From: Sediminibacterium sp.
GTDB taxonomy: Bacteria > Bacteroidota > Bacteroidia > Chitinophagales > Chitinophagaceae
DNA: 64,000 nt
Direction: 5' to 3'
NCBI GenBank assembly: GCA_017983845.1
Contig: JAGOAO010000003.1
Location: forward strand, 33,719-97,718
Shown here: positions 62,858 through 64,000 of the stretch, one piece after another
How positions within the stretch are numbered: the first letter of the stretch is position 1
Layout: the number at the start of each line of letters is the position of its first letter
The notes under the pieces: model-generated
Seen by the model: only the letters and a program-made list of their open reading frames with translations
Told to the model about the DNA's origin: nothing
Databases searched by the model: none
Made by a program: the position numbers and the translations under genes

Positions 62858-64000
62858 ATGAGCGACGAAAAAAGTTTAAATTTTATTGAGGAAATTATCT
62901 CCCAAGACCTAGCAGCTGGGAAGTACAAAAGTATATTAACCAGGTTCCCTCCAGAGCCAAATGGATATTTGCATATTGGGCATGCTAAAAGCATTAGCTT
63001 GAATTTTGGCTTAGCCGAAAAATTTGGGGGTGCGACCAACTTGAGATTTGATGATACCAACCCGGTGACAGAAGATACAGAATATGTAGAGAGTATTAAA
63101 GCCGATTTAAAATGGTTGGGGTTTAACTGGATCAAAGAATGTTATGCATCTGATTATTTTGATCAATTGTATGCATTCGCTGTTCAATTAATTGAAAAAG
63201 GATTGGCTTATGTAGACGATAGTACTGCGGAAGAAATTGCACAACAAAAAGGAACACCTACTGTGCCAGGAACGGGCAATGCTTTTAGGAATAGAAGTGT
63301 CCAAGAAAACTTGGAATTGTTTGCGGCAATGAAAGCAGGACAATTTAAGGACGGTGAAAAAGTGTTGCGTGCTAAAATAGATTTAGCAAGTCCCAATATG
63401 CATATGCGTGATCCGCTTTTATATAGAATCAAAAAAGCACATCACCATCGCACTGGTGATAATTGGTGCATCTATCCGATGTACGATTTTGCACATGGAC
63501 AAAGCGATTCAATCGAAAATATCACGCACTCAATTTGTACTTTAGAATTCATCCCGCATAGAGCATTGTATGATTGGTGTATCGAGCAATTAGGCATCTT
63601 CCCATCTAAGCAATATGAATTTGCACGTTTAAACATGACCTATACAGTCATGAGTAAGCGTAAGTTATTACAATTGGTAAATGACCAACACGTACAAGGC
63701 TGGGATGATCCAAGAATGCCAACGATCAGTGGTATGCGCAGAAGAGGCTATACAGCAGAGAGCATCAGAGATTTTTGTGATCGTATTGGTATCGCGAAAA
63801 GAGAAAATTATATTGACTTAAGTTTATTGGAGTTCTGTGTGCGTGAACACTTGAATAAAATTGCGCAAAGAAGAATGGTGGTAACAGATCCAATTAAATT
63901 GGTGATTACCAATTATGAGCAAGCAGAAGAATTATTGCATTCAGAAAACAATCCGGAAGATCCAAATGGTGGCACAAGACCTGTTCCATTTAGTAAAGAG
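62858..64000 (+). CDS. glnS: Glutaminyl-tRNA synthetase (3' end outside window)
   Basis: Charges tRNA-Gln. The window holds the first 381 codons. The class I motifs are complete: [14 protein letters not shown] (HIGH, residues ~39-45) and the KMSKS equivalent VMSKRKL near residue 265. GlnRS rather than GluRS is shown by [38 protein letters not shown] and [16 protein letters not shown]. The beta-barrel anticodon domain begins before the window ends. The start ATGAGCGACGAAAAAAG is at 62858; a TACCTTTA box, one base off the consensus, lies 20 bases before it. Confidence 0.97.
   Translation, partial: MSDEKSLNFIEEIISQDLAAGKYKSILTRFPPEPNGYLHIGHAKSISLNFGLAEKFGGATNLRFDDTNPVTEDTEYVESIKADLKWLGFNWIKECYASDYFDQLYAFAVQLIEKGLAYVDDSTAEEIAQQKGTPTVPGTGNAFRNRSVQENLELFAAMKAGQFKDGEKVLRAKIDLASPNMHMRDPLLYRIKKAHHHRTGDNWCIYPMYDFAHGQSDSIENITHSICTLEFIPHRALYDWCIEQLGIFPSKQYEFARLNMTYTVMSKRKLLQLVNDQHVQGWDDPRMPTISGMRRRGYTAESIRDFCDRIGIAKRENYIDLSLLEFCVREHLNKIAQRRMVVTDPIKLVITNYEQAEELLHSENNPEDPNGGTRPVPFSKE

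Overview
The window is a dense, low-GC chromosomal segment of a Bacteroidota bacterium, most likely of the Chitinophagaceae/Chitinophagales. Support comes from promoters of the TAnnTTTG (-7) type in front of many genes, few Shine-Dalgarno motifs, a tmRNA whose tag ends -NYAMAA, family-typical proteins (DUF3078, DUF4294, DUF1080, a PafA-type phosphatase, an RIP protease beside dxr, short alpha-glucan phosphorylase), and the order miaB / sigma-54 activator / lptE / TPR / secG. I see no prophage, insertion sequence, CRISPR array, tRNA or rRNA. The content is mainly housekeeping and metabolism, so no complete undescribed system is evident. The novelty lies in individual proteins and intergenic structures.

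Layout. 1-7.3 kb: the tail of a GH13 glycosidase, a PolX-like protein with a decayed polymerase site, a lysine/alanine repeat protein downstream of rplU-rpmA, a GH3-type acyl-adenylase, then dxr-rseP. 7.3-17.4 kb: ssrA (tmRNA), katG, a secreted DUF1080 protein, a nitroreductase, a serine hydrolase, two small unknown proteins, a secreted alpha-amylase, pyrF and a dicarboxylate symporter. 17.4-28.2 kb: a glutaryl-CoA dehydrogenase-like enzyme with aroK and a DUF423 protein, then ftsK, a LolA-like protein, rpsO, pnp, a tandem palindromic repeat, prmA, plsY and a YdeI-like protein. 28.2-40.2 kb: a STAS protein with dnaG, clpC, ubiX, a glgP-like phosphorylase lacking its PLP lysine, a lipoprotein, an Nramp-Usp fusion, icd and a tiny Cys/Lys-rich exported protein. 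40.3-51 kb: a PafA-type phosphatase, an alpha-oxoamine synthase, then the minus-strand block miaB > sigma-54 activator > lptE > TPR > secG > mltG > yihY, and a DUF3078 protein. 51-64 kb: purK, a lone ABC ATPase, a DinB/YfiT protein, the minus-strand block EamA > TSUP > TonB-like > folC, a radical SAM protein with a membrane protein, ccmE-ccmF, a DUF4294 protein, and glnS running off the end.

How the genes fit together. Envelope building is well represented: LolA-like, LptE, SecG, MltG, RseP, FtsK, PlsY and a TonB-like protein. So are translation and RNA turnover: L21, L27, S15, PNPase, tmRNA, PrmA, MiaB and GlnRS. Two GH13 enzymes and a phosphorylase homologue point to alpha-glucan use. CcmE/CcmF point to cytochrome c maturation, and KatG to aerobic peroxide defence. 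Several genes (polX, the lipoprotein at 13529, ftsK, ccmE) have a -7 box placed so that transcription would begin at or within two bases of the start codon, suggesting leaderless mRNAs. There is no gene-free stretch over 300 bases that is left unexplained.
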